Assembly: GCF_009928685.1 (NCBI RefSeq)
Contig: NZ_WWEO01000040.1
Coordinates: 1 to 64,000 of the forward strand
Source of the DNA: Mucilaginibacter agri
Lineage (GTDB): Bacteria > Bacteroidota > Bacteroidia > Sphingobacteriales > Sphingobacteriaceae
Length of the DNA stretch: 64,000 nt
Direction of reading: 5' to 3'
Below, one piece after another: positions 1 to 8,243 of the stretch. The notes beneath the pieces were generated by a model that worked only from the letters and a program-made list of their open reading frames with translations, was not told where the DNA came from and made no database searches. Position 1 is the first letter of the stretch. Each line of letters starts with the position of its first letter. The position numbers and the translations under genes were made by a program.

Positions 1-98
1 AACCTTAAAAAATAGCCGCATTATTATGTAAAGTGATATTGTAAAGTAGACGGCTAAACGCACAGGTTTAACCCCTTTTATGATGTTGCTTTACATAA

Positions 99-299
99 TC
101 TTTTACTTTCCATAATGATGGTTATGCAAAGCTTTGCATAAGCGTTACGGGTTATTTCCAAAATGTGCGCGGTTTTAAAAGTGATGAAGCCAAATTTAAA
201 TCCATCATGGACGGTACAGCGAAACAACGGGCACAAACCGCCTTTAATCTGTGTCGGGATTTTGCGACACAGGGAAGCGAAGCATTGATTTATAATTAA
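99..299 (+). pseudogene. 3' remnant of an unrecognised gene
   Basis: An open frame of 66 codons follows a stop at 96-98 and ends with TAA at 297-299. It has no in-frame ATG in its first 36 codons, so it is either a 5'-truncated or frameshifted relic, or it begins at a rare start codon. The C-terminal part (MDGTAKQRAQTAF, then a segment ending EALIYN) has normal, non-repetitive protein composition, which favours a real former gene. I do not recognise the family. Its position next to the hairpin-rich spacer suggests leftover mobile-element DNA. Confidence 0.35.
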
Positions 300-601
300 T
301 TGTTAGGGGGAGCAATCCCCCTTGTTTCTAAAATTGCCCGGCGGCGGGCTATCGCCCGCCCGAAGAACGCCCCCTGTTTTCATAGTGTTAAATGATTTTC
401 GGTGAAAACAGGGTGCGCCTTGATTTACCATAAACCGACCTGAAATATCATTCATTTATTTTCCATCAAAAATTGTAGATTGCCACCCTTAATGGCAGGC
501 ATCCTTGCTTGCCTTGTGATAAGGTTTAGGTTGAAAGTCCCTTGCAGCGAGTGTTAAGGGACTTTTGTTATAAACCGCATTTTTTGATGAATCATTCAAA
601 C
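300..601. other. Hairpin-rich non-coding spacer
   Basis: No convincing gene lies here. Three perfect inverted repeats stand close together: GGGGG/CCCCC at 306-321, GGCGGGC/GCCCGCC at 343-360, and an 11-bp pair (CCCTGTTTTCA / TGAAAACAGGG) at 372-382 and 403-413. A fourth hairpin at 534-565 is listed separately. Several strong hairpins between a gene remnant and an unrelated minus-strand operon fit terminators or mobile-element end sequences. No function can be assigned. Confidence 0.5.
534..565. terminator. Bidirectional rho-independent-type hairpin
   Basis: AAAGTCCCTT at 534-543 pairs with AAGGGACTTT at 556-565 (10-bp stem, 12-nt loop), with an A tract on one side and a T tract on the other. 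It lies just past the 3' end of the minus-strand gene ending at 602 and could stop transcription from both directions. Confidence 0.6.
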
Positions 602-1156
602 TTAGGCTCCAAGTTTTTCAAATAATTGCGAACATAGTGTTTGCAGGAGGCTGAGAAGGGGCTCTAACAAAAAGCGCTGGTATTCTTGAATGTCTTTATT
701 ACCATGAACCATATTGTTTCTGACTGCATATATGATTTTTAGGATTGCCATTATTTTAACGTCTGAAGATTCGGATTTTAACCCGAGAAGCAGTTCTTTA
801 TCTCGTTCTGATTTAGAATTTCCAGCCCGGTCAAGCACGATGTTAAAATAACCTTCTTCAATGATCCATATTAAAGAATGAATATCTTTTTCATTACCCC
901 ATTCCAAAAATTGGTTGTAAATATTTTCTTCCCCTAAATACTGTGCTACAAGATCAGTTGCTTTATGATTGTCATCGTCTTTAGCCCTTAATTTAACATT
1001 TTGCTTTGCAAGTGAAGCCGGGACTTCATTATACAGCATGTTATATCCGGTATAGGTTGTCGAATATTTATCATACAATCCGCTAATCGTATCGACATTA
1101 TAACCGTCCGCTTTCTGGCGATGGTTGTTATATTTCTGTATTAACTCCTCAGTCAT
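602..1156 (-). CDS. HEPN-like small protein (putative)
   Basis: A 184-residue soluble protein without signal peptide or membrane segment. Near the C-terminus it carries RNNMVHG (Arg146 to His151), which fits the R-x4-6-H motif of HEPN domains, many of which are RNases in toxin-antitoxin, abortive-infection and CRISPR systems. The surrounding sequence is predicted helical, as in HEPN folds. A 68-residue gene lies 11 nt upstream on the same strand, so the two are probably one transcript. RNase or defence activity is inference; the N-terminal 120 residues match nothing I know. Confidence 0.55.
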   Translation of the reverse strand: MTEELIQKYNNHRQKADGYNVDTISGLYDKYSTTYTGYNMLYNEVPASLAKQNVKLRAKDDDNHKATDLVAQYLGEENIYNQFLEWGNEKDIHSLIWIIEEGYFNIVLDRAGNSKSERDKELLLGLKSESSDVKIMAILKIIYAVRNNMVHGNKDIQEYQRFLLEPLLSLLQTLCSQLFEKLGA

Positions 1157-1167
1157 CGTTCGATTTA

Positions 1168-1374
1168 CTACTGCTTAATCTTTTCCAGTTGTTGTAAGTT
1201 ATTTAGCGCTACCTTTTGTGTCTTACCATTGGAAAAGTTAGTGAACAAAAACGCCGAGCCATCGAAGCCATCCTGAAACGAGCCAGTAAATCCTTCGCCT
1301 GTTTCGATCATTAGATAAATCAGATCACCAAACTGGAGGTGCAATTTTTGAAAATATATTTGGTCTATATACAT
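1168..1374 (-). CDS. Small protein upstream of the HEPN-like gene
   Basis: The open frame extends back to 1602, but I place the start at the internal ATG at 1372-1374 (68 residues). The upstream part reads through a non-coding-looking inverted-repeat region and gives an implausible Cys/Leu-rich stretch. The retained part begins MYIDQIYFQKL and is rich in beta-favouring residues (GDLIYLMIE, then SAFLFTNF), suggesting a small beta-barrel. It is not recognised. The 11-nt gap to the next gene suggests co-expression, so it could be an antitoxin or a partner subunit. Confidence 0.45.
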   Translation of the reverse strand: MYIDQIYFQKLHLQFGDLIYLMIETGEGFTGSFQDGFDGSAFLFTNFSNGKTQKVALNNLQQLEKIKQ

Positions 1375-1444
1375 GATTGAAGATACTAAACAATATGTTG
1401 TATAACGGTTTAAAAGAAAAAGGAAAAAAAGAAAGCATAATAAA

Positions 1445-1566
1445 TTACCCGCAATAAGGCAAATGGAAACGGAATAAGTCCCGTAGGGCGAGCGCGCCGC
1501 GCTAAGAAGGCGGCTCGTTATGCCGTAGTCTTTTGCGGATATATGAATTCTACGAATTGCGGGTAA
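1445..1566. repeat. 122-bp segment bounded by 11-bp inverted repeats
   Basis: TTACCCGCAAT (1445-1455) and its exact reverse complement ATTGCGGGTAA (1556-1566) bound a GC-rich core with a CG-dense run around 1488-1503. No credible gene crosses it. The layout could be a miniature inverted-repeat element, a transfer-origin-like site or a regulatory structure; the sequence alone does not decide. Confidence 0.45.
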
Positions 1567-1668
1567 AGCTTTGCTGTACTTTTTTTGTTTTAACCTGACC
1601 ACACTTCTCTTGGTGTTCTATGCCCCTTAACAGGTTTAACATAAATTAACATTTCTATGAAGTTTAAT

Positions 1669-1701
1669 TTTGTAATAATTGACCTGTAAATCATATGTTT
1701 G
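1669..1701 (+). promoter_or_regulatory. Bacteroidota promoter of the czc-type operon
   Basis: A -33 TTTG at 1669-1672 and an exact -7 TAnnTTTG (TATGTTTG) at 1694-1701 are 21 nt apart. The ATG at 1708 follows the -7 box by only 6 nt, so transcription probably starts at or next to the start codon and the mRNA would be leaderless. Confidence 0.6.
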
Positions 1702-1707
1702 TATCAA

Positions 1708-2028
1708 ATGAAGTATGTAGGAATCATATTCAGCGTTTACATGACCTTACTGGCAGTGTTGCCATGCAGGGACAGTGACGACTTTGGGGATATGGTGAAA
1801 TCTTATACTACTTTTACTAAAAGCCATTCAGGTGACGAAAAAGCAGGCAAAGAAACCTGCACGCCGTTCTGCACCTGTTCCTGCTGTTCTACTGTTCGGA
1901 CGCTAACACCCTACCATCACGTGGGGAGCGTTTTCATACAAGAAGTTAAAAAAACTTTCGGTGAGCCGACAGTTCCGGCGCTTCTTGAACAATCCATTTC
2001 TATCTGGCAGCCGCCTCAGATCGGTTAA
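1708..2028 (+). CDS. DUF6660-like small secreted Cys-rich protein
   Basis: About 106 residues. The N-terminus (MKYVGIIFSVYMTLLAVLPC) is a signal peptide or membrane anchor. The middle has a dense cysteine cluster (CTPFCTCSCC), and the end reads SIWQPPQIG, an ending I associate with DUF6660 proteins placed before metal RND pumps in Bacteroidota. The ATG at 1708 is preferred over a TTG 9 nt upstream because the TTG overlaps the -7 promoter box. The RND pump follows after about 80 nt. Role unknown; periplasmic metal binding or sensing is inferred from cysteines and context. Confidence 0.65.
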   Translation: MKYVGIIFSVYMTLLAVLPCRDSDDFGDMVKSYTTFTKSHSGDEKAGKETCTPFCTCSCCSTVRTLTPYHHVGSVFIQEVKKTFGEPTVPALLEQSISIWQPPQIG

Positions 2029-2108
2029 TACATTCGCTTCAATTTTGTTCGTGATGGGATAGCGTCTGCGCTATGCCACAAGCACGTTTACGTATTAACC
2101 ATAAATCC

Positions 2109-5100
2109 ATGTTTGATAAGATCATTGCGTTCTCGATCAGCAATAAGCTGGTCGTAGGGGCATTTATAATATTATTAGTAGCGGCCGGTATTTTTTCGCT
2201 TACACGCCTGCCAATTGATGCACAGCCTGACATTACCAATAACCAGGTTCAAATTATTACCCAGGCACCTACTTTGGGCGCTCAGGAAGTGGAGCAATAT
2301 ATTACCGCGCCGATAGAACTGGCGATTGCCAACGTGCCTAAAGTAATTGAAAAACGGTCAATTTCCCGTTCCGGACTGTCGGTGATAACGGTAGTATTTG
2401 AGGACAATGCAGATATCTATTGGGCGAGGCAGCAGATCAGCGAAGGTTTAAAGGAAGCTGAAAGTCAGATTCCCAAAGACACCGGCGAACCTATGTTGGC
2501 ACCTATCACGACCGGCCTCGGGGAGATCTACCAGTATGTCATACATACAAAACCCGGCTATGAAAACAAATATTCCGCTACAGACCTGCGTACCATGCAG
2601 GATTGGATCGTCCGCAGACAACTGGCCGGAACCCCTGGAATTGCCGAAATCAGCGGTTGGGGCGGCTATGTGAAGCAATACGAGATCGCTATTGACAACG
2701 AAAGGCTGAACAGCCTTAATATTACGATCAGCGATATTTATACTGCACTTGAAAAGAATAACCAAAACACAGGTGGATCGTACATTGAACAGCGAAGTAA
2801 CGCCTATTTTATCAGGGGGCTGGGTCAGGTTAAAACACTGGATGATATTGAACATATCGTGGTTAAGAACCGTGAAGATGCACCTGTGGTTATCGGTGAT
2901 ATTGCCAAGGTGCAATATGGCAGTGCTAACCGCTATGGCGCAGTTACCCGTAACGGACAAGGCGAAGTCGTTGCCGGTGTCGCCCTGATGCTAAAAGGTG
3001 AGAATTTCAGTGATGTTATCGAGCGCGTTAAGGAACGCATGGCCCAGGTACAAAAGTCATTGCCCGAGGGTGTGGTCATTGAGCCGTTCATTGACCGTAC
3101 GGAACTTGTTGGCAGGGCTATGGGTACGGTAGAACGGAACCTTATAGAAGGCGGCCTTATCGTCGTTTTTGTATTGGTCCTGCTGTTGGGTAACTGGCGT
3201 GCAGGTTTAGTAGTTGCTTCCGTTATTCCCCTGGCCATGCTGTTCGCCGTAACGCTGATGTATCTCTTTGGGGTATCCGGAAATTTGATGAGCCTGGGTG
3301 CAATTGACTTTGGACTGATCGTGGATGGGGCGGTTATTATTGTCGAAGCCATCGTTCACCGGATCACAGAAAGCAACCGCTTCGCAGGCAAAGAAACACT
3401 TGATCAATCTGAAATGGATGGCGAAGTTTACGAAGCAGCATCCAAGATCAGGGACAGCGCCGCTTTTGGCGAGATCATCATCCTTATCGTTTATCTGCCG
3501 CTTTTCGCACTGGTAGGTATCGAAGGAAAGATGTTCCGGCCAATGGCAGAAACGGTAGCTTTCGCCATCCTGGGTGCTTTTATCCTTTCGCTGACCTATG
3601 TGCCTATGGCAAGTGCCTTATTTTTAAGTAAGAAAACCCACCATAAGCGGAATATTTCTGACCGGCTGGTTGATGCCATGCACCGCATTTATACGCCGGC
3701 GTTAAACGCCGTGCTGAAGGCTAAAAAGTTTACCGTTTTTTTGTCTGTCGTTTTATTAGCCATCGCCCTGTGGGCTTTTGCTAAAATGGGCGGTGAGTTC
3801 ATCCCGACTTTAGAAGAAGGTGATCTGACGGTTGAAATTGCCATGATGCAAGGCACCTCACTATCGCAGGTAGTGCAGACCTTTGGAAAAGCAGAGAAGC
3901 TCTTAAAGCAGAAGTTCCCGGAGATCAAGCAGGCAGTAACCCGTATAGGAAGCGCGGAAGTGCCTACAGACCCGATGCCGTTCGAGCGTGGTGATATGAT
4001 GCTATCTATGAAACCGAAAGATGAATGGACTTCTGCCGGTGATCGCGCTGAAATAATGGAGAAGATCGAAGAAACACTAAAAGATATTCCCGGCATTAAT
4101 GTAGAAGTTACCCAACCTATGCAGATGCGATTCAATGAGCTGATGACAGGTATACGGCAGGATGTTGCCATTAAAATTTTTGGCGATGATCTGGACGTAT
4201 TGGCTTCCCAGGCGTATCAAACTGCAAAACTGATCAGCGGCGTTAAGGGGGTAAGTGAACCAATGGTAGAAAAGGTAAGCGGCTTGCCCCAGGTAGCGGT
4301 TGTTTATGACCGCCATAAGATCGCCCAATATGGTTTGAACATTGAAGATGTCAACACGGCGTTAAGTACCGCTTTTGCCGGTCGGGTGGCTGGTGCGGTG
4401 TTCGAGGGTGAGAAACGTTTTGAGATCGTTTTGCGCCTAAGCCGTGAACTGCGTTCCGATATAGTGAACATCGAAAACCTTTATATCCCGCTTCCAAGCG
4501 GCAGCAAGGTTCCGTTAAGCCAGGTGGCATCGATCAGAACCGAGGATGCACCCTCACAGATCAGCCGTGAGGATGGTAAACGCCGGATCTACGTTGGCTT
4601 TAACGTCCGCGGCCGTGATGTGGAAAGTACGGTTAAGGAGATACAGGAGCTCTTAAATCAAAAATTAAAAATGCCTGCCGGTTATTACACGACCTATGGC
4701 GGACAGTTCCAAAATTTGCAGGAAGCCAAAGGCCGTTTAGCTATAGCTGTGCCGGTAGCACTGCTGCTGATCCTCGTGTTGCTGTATTTTACCTTCCGTT
4801 CCGTTAGAGAGACCCTCCTGATCTTTTCTGCCGTACCGCTATCAGCAATTGGTGGTGTTGCTGCCTTGTACTTACGAGGAATGCCTTTTAGTATCAGCGC
4901 AGGCGTCGGTTTTATCGCCCTTTTTGGTGTTGCCGTTTTGAACGGGATCGTTCTGATCGGTTATTTCAACCAGCTTCAAGCTGAAGGCATTACCGATATC
5001 ATCGAGCGTGTAAAGAAAGGAACGCAGGTCAGGTTAAGGCCCGTGTTGATGACGGCCTCTGTAGCTTCGTTAGGTTTCCTGCCGATGGCTATATCGTCTA

Positions 5101-6503
5101 CCGCTGGTGCCGAAGTGCAAAGGCCCTTGGCAACGGTTGTGATCGGCGGGCTAATATCAGCGACCTTGCTTACCTTACTGGTTCTTCCGGTGCTTTATAT
5201 TCTTTTTACCAAAAATCATCCGCCAAAAACAGACAAGACAATGCCATTATCACCCAAGATCGGAGCTATCTTATTGTTTCTTACAGGCAGCTTAATTGCT
5301 TCGTCGGTCAACGCGCAGAGTGATAAACCGCTTACCTTATCAGAGAGCATTGAGACCGCAATCCGAAATAATCCGCAATTGCGCAGAGCAACGCTGGAGA
5401 TCGGTCAGAACCGAACTTTACAAGGTACGGCATTCGACCCCGCCAAAACCGACATCACCCTTACACAAGACCCTACATCCGGTGGGAATATCGATAATAG
5501 TTTGGGGATCACCCAAAGCTTTGCTTTTCCGACCGTTTACAGCGCTCAGGCAAAAGTACTCAAAGCACAGACCGCATTGAGCGAACGCTCAAAAGCTATT
5601 ACCGAAAACGAAGTCGTCAAACAGGTCACAGCAGCCTATTACGAGGTTCAATATGCGCAGAATAAGTTACGGCAGCTTACCAGCCAGGATAGCTTATATA
5701 AACGCTTTTCAGAGCGGGCGGCTTTGCGCTATAAAACAGGTGAAACCTCCTACCTTGAACAGCTTTCGGCTACGAACGCTTACAAAGAGATCAGCGTTTC
5801 CAGGCGACAGGCGGAAGCGGATGTACTGATCGGCAGGCAGGAATTACAGCAGTTATTGAGCATTAACTATTTGCCTGCAATAACTGATGGGCCTTTAGAA
5901 AAGCTTTCTTTTATTGCTGCCGATAGTATTGTGACCAGCAATCACCCACAAGTAGCTTATTATGAACAACGAAATGCTTTAGCTGATGCACAACTGAAAG
6001 CGGAAAAAAGCCGTTATTTCCCTGACCTGACCATTGGTTATCGCCAACAACTTTTAGTCGGCGCGTTTAATCCTGCCAATATCAGCCGCAACTATTTTCC
6101 CGGCACCAGGGTTGGTGGTTTTGAAGTCGGTGTTTCGGTGCCATTATTTTTCGGTGCTCAAAAGAGCAGGGTTAAAGCCGCCCAGGTGGGACAGCAGATC
6201 GCTCAGGCTGAACAGCAGAACGCCAGCCTTTTACTCAACAAGCAATATAATCAGGCACTGCAGCAACTCGCTAAATATGAGGCGGCAGTCCGCTATTACG
6301 ACGAAGGTGGTTTAAAGCAGGCAGCCGAGCAAATACGGATCGCCCAGTTTGCTTATAGCAAGGGTGAGATCGGCTATGTCGAATTTATTCAGAATATGAC
6401 ACAGGCCATGAACATCCGCCTGTCCTATCTTTCAGCACTTCGTGATTACAACCAGGCGGTTATTGAACTTACTTACCTCACTACAACATCGAAATCAAAA
6501 TGA
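2109..6503 (+). CDS. czcA: CzcA-type RND metal pump fused to TolC-like outer-membrane factor
   Basis: The first ~1,040 residues are a complete heavy-metal RND transporter. In transmembrane helix 4 the segment GAIDFGLIVDGAVIIVEA places Asp400, Asp406 and Glu413 with the spacing of the three acidic residues essential in Cupriavidus CzcA (D402, D408, E415), which points to divalent Co/Zn/Cd rather than Cu/Ag. The C-terminal ~420 residues are a TolC-type outer-membrane efflux domain with coiled-coil character. A signal-peptide-like segment starts at internal Met1045 (codon at 5241) and ends near SSVNAQ. I chose the ATG at 2109 because MFDKIIAFSISN is the family's normal start; an in-frame ATG exists at 2073. 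The stop overlaps the adaptor start by 4 nt. Confidence 0.9.
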   Translation: MFDKIIAFSISNKLVVGAFIILLVAAGIFSLTRLPIDAQPDITNNQVQIITQAPTLGAQEVEQYITAPIELAIANVPKVIEKRSISRSGLSVITVVFEDNADIYWARQQISEGLKEAESQIPKDTGEPMLAPITTGLGEIYQYVIHTKPGYENKYSATDLRTMQDWIVRRQLAGTPGIAEISGWGGYVKQYEIAIDNERLNSLNITISDIYTALEKNNQNTGGSYIEQRSNAYFIRGLGQVKTLDDIEHIVVKNREDAPVVIGDIAKVQYGSANRYGAVTRNGQGEVVAGVALMLKGENFSDVIERVKERMAQVQKSLPEGVVIEPFIDRTELVGRAMGTVERNLIEGGLIVVFVLVLLLGNWRAGLVVASVIPLAMLFAVTLMYLFGVSGNLMSLGAIDFGLIVDGAVIIVEAIVHRITESNRFAGKETLDQSEMDGEVYEAASKIRDSAAFGEIIILIVYLPLFALVGIEGKMFRPMAETVAFAILGAFILSLTYVPMASALFLSKKTHHKRNISDRLVDAMHRIYTPALNAVLKAKKFTVFLSVVLLAIALWAFAKMGGEFIPTLEEGDLTVEIAMMQGTSLSQVVQTFGKAEKLLKQKFPEIKQAVTRIGSAEVPTDPMPFERGDMMLSMKPKDEWTSAGDRAEIMEKIEETLKDIPGINVEVTQPMQMRFNELMTGIRQDVAIKIFGDDLDVLASQAYQTAKLISGVKGVSEPMVEKVSGLPQVAVVYDRHKIAQYGLNIEDVNTALSTAFAGRVAGAVFEGEKRFEIVLRLSRELRSDIVNIENLYIPLPSGSKVPLSQVASIRTEDAPSQISREDGKRRIYVGFNVRGRDVESTVKEIQELLNQKLKMPAGYYTTYGGQFQNLQEAKGRLAIAVPVALLLILVLLYFTFRSVRETLLIFSAVPLSAIGGVAALYLRGMPFSISAGVGFIALFGVAVLNGIVLIGYFNQLQAEGITDIIERVKKGTQVRLRPVLMTASVASLGFLPMAISSTAGAEVQRPLATVVIGGLISATLLTLLVLPVLYILFTKNHPPKTDKTMPLSPKIGAILLFLTGSLIASSVNAQSDKPLTLSESIETAIRNNPQLRRATLEIGQNRTLQGTAFDPAKTDITLTQDPTSGGNIDNSLGITQSFAFPTVYSAQAKVLKAQTALSERSKAITENEVVKQVTAAYYEVQYAQNKLRQLTSQDSLYKRFSERAALRYKTGETSYLEQLSATNAYKEISVSRRQAEADVLIGRQELQQLLSINYLPAITDGPLEKLSFIAADSIVTSNHPQVAYYEQRNALADAQLKAEKSRYFPDLTIGYRQQLLVGAFNPANISRNYFPGTRVGGFEVGVSVPLFFGAQKSRVKAAQVGQQIAQAEQQNASLLLNKQYNQALQQLAKYEAAVRYYDEGGLKQAAEQIRIAQFAYSKGEIGYVEFIQNMTQAMNIRLSYLSALRDYNQAVIELTYLTTTSKSK

Positions 6504-7750
6504 GACTATTCCGTTTAAAAAAATATAAAACAGCGTTCGCGCTGACACTTGTCGCAACTATCATTTTGGCGTCCTGCACACAGCAACCCAAGACAGAAGA
6601 AAAAGAAGCAGCGGAGAAGGAAAAACCTAAAAACAAAACTGTCGGTATAACCATTTCTCGAAGCCAGTTGGATGCCGTTGGTATTCAATTAGGCTATTTG
6701 GAGCAAAAGAATTTAAAGTCGGTCGTTAAGGCCAGCGGCCAGTTGGAGGTGCCACCACAGAATAAAGCAGAAGTTACCTTGCTGATGGGCGGCGTTGTCA
6801 ATCAGGTGTTCGTTCTGGAAGGACAGCATGTCAACAAAGGTCAAAAATTGGCTGCTATAGAAAATAACCAACTGATCCAATTACAGCAGGATTATATGGC
6901 TGCACAAAGCAGTCTGATGTATGCTACCAAAGAATATGAACGGCAAAAAGAACTGAATGAGGCAAACGCCGGTACGGGAAAGGTGTATCAGCAATCACAA
7001 AGCGCGTTACAGACCGAACAAGCTAAGGTAGCTGCATTAAGCCGTCAGCTTCGGCAGGTAGGCGTAAGTCCTGAGAGTGCATCACATGGCCGTTTTATCA
7101 CACAGATTCCGGTATACGCGCCGATCAGCGGTACTATCGGGAAGATCGTTATTCAGACCGGCTCTTATGCCGAACCTGCAAGACCGCTGATGAACATCAT
7201 TGATAACTCAAAAGTGCATTGCGATTTGGTCGTGTATGAAAAAGACCTGTTTAAGGTTAAGGCTGGTCAGCATGTTTATTTCACCTTGACCAACCAGAAT
7301 AACAGGGAGATCACAGGAAAGATCTACGGGGTGAACCAATCTTTCGAAAATGAAAGCAAGGCGATCATCGCCCATGCAGTGATCGAACAGGCTGCCAAAA
7401 GTAATCTTATCCAGGGAATGTATGTCTCCGCCTTAATTGACGTTGGCCAGCAATTGGCGACTGCCGTTCCAACTGAAGCCGTCATAAAAACCGGTGGTAA
7501 GGAATATATCTATTACTTAGTCAAGGTAATGGAGAAAGATAAAGACGAAACCGCAAAGGATAAAGACGATAAGCCAAAGCCGGGAAGAAAGTATGTGTTT
7601 GAAAAAGCAGAGGTCGTGACGGGCGTAACGGACCTGGGCTATACCGAAGTCAGGCTGGTGACGTCGCTGCCAAAAGATGTGAAGATCGTAACAAAGGGTG
7701 CCTTTTATATCCTTTCATCAGAAAGCGCCACAGGGGAAGACGAAGAATAG
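6500..7750 (+). CDS. czcB: RND periplasmic adaptor (CzcB/CusB type) lipoprotein
   Basis: A 416-residue membrane-fusion protein linking the inner-membrane pump to the outer-membrane factor. The N-terminus has a lipobox (ILASC, Cys26). Next come a charged linker, a biotinyl-lipoyl-like domain (around SGQLEVPPQNKAEVTLLMGG), an alpha-helical hairpin (about 130-185), the second half of the lipoyl domain (APISGTIGKIVIQ) and a beta-barrel. A Lys/Asp-rich insert (around KDKDETAKDKDDKPK) interrupts the membrane-proximal domain and may be flexible. Its ATGA start overlaps the czcA stop, indicating translational coupling. No metal-binding His/Cys domain is visible, unlike the two adaptors near 34-37 kb. 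Confidence 0.88.
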   Translation: MRLFRLKKYKTAFALTLVATIILASCTQQPKTEEKEAAEKEKPKNKTVGITISRSQLDAVGIQLGYLEQKNLKSVVKASGQLEVPPQNKAEVTLLMGGVVNQVFVLEGQHVNKGQKLAAIENNQLIQLQQDYMAAQSSLMYATKEYERQKELNEANAGTGKVYQQSQSALQTEQAKVAALSRQLRQVGVSPESASHGRFITQIPVYAPISGTIGKIVIQTGSYAEPARPLMNIIDNSKVHCDLVVYEKDLFKVKAGQHVYFTLTNQNNREITGKIYGVNQSFENESKAIIAHAVIEQAAKSNLIQGMYVSALIDVGQQLATAVPTEAVIKTGGKEYIYYLVKVMEKDKDETAKDKDDKPKPGRKYVFEKAEVVTGVTDLGYTEVRLVTSLPKDVKIVTKGAFYILSSESATGEDEE

Positions 7751-7798
7751 AATTGAACTTAAAAACGCAGGCAATTAGTCTGCACGAAGGAAAAGATC

Positions 7799-8233
7799 AT
7801 GGAAACGATTGTAATTGCAGATGATGTCATATTGAAGGATTTAGTAAACGAGAAAACACGCCGGAAGGCTTTCGGCCAGTTGCTCGCTAAATATCAGCAG
7901 CAGATTTACTTCTTTATCCGTCACCAGGGCCTGGATCACGAGGATACTGACGAGGTCACACAGGACGTATTTCTGACGATCTATAGAAACGTTAGTGCAT
8001 TAAAACTATTGGATGAACTCGACTGGATCATCTACGGGTTCGCAGCGGAAGCCTGTAAGAAGTATTTTAAATTGAAGCCCCTGGAAGAATGGCTCCCAAC
8101 AATGACCGCTCACCTGAAACAAAAAGGTTTCAGTTTTAAGAACATCGCATTCAGGCTCGAATTACCGCTAAAAGAGGTCAAGTACGCTTATCATACGTTC
8201 CTGTCGAAACAAACAGCGGTGCAAAACGCTTAA
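7799..8233 (+). CDS. Short ECF sigma-factor-like protein
   Basis: 144 residues. The N-terminal half resembles sigma-70 region 2 (QQQIYFFIRHQGLDHEDTDE, then VTQDVFLTIYRNV). The C-terminal half keeps a helix-turn-helix-like segment (KGFSFKNIAFRLELPLKEVK) in the place of region 4. It is shorter than typical ECF factors (about 170-200 residues), with a compressed linker. It lies between the adaptor and a Zn/Cd ATPase in the same direction, with a fair ribosome-binding stretch (AAGGAAAAG). It could direct transcription of this operon, or be a degenerate DNA- or polymerase-binding regulator. No anti-sigma gene is adjacent. Confidence 0.6.
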   Translation: METIVIADDVILKDLVNEKTRRKAFGQLLAKYQQQIYFFIRHQGLDHEDTDEVTQDVFLTIYRNVSALKLLDELDWIIYGFAAEACKKYFKLKPLEEWLPTMTAHLKQKGFSFKNIAFRLELPLKEVKYAYHTFLSKQTAVQNA

Positions 8234-8243
8234 CTACCATATC

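Noticed and set aside
1375-1602. N-terminal extension of the small gene at 1168
   Set aside because: It reads through the 11-bp inverted-repeat segment and gives a composition unlike real protein; the internal ATG is the better start.
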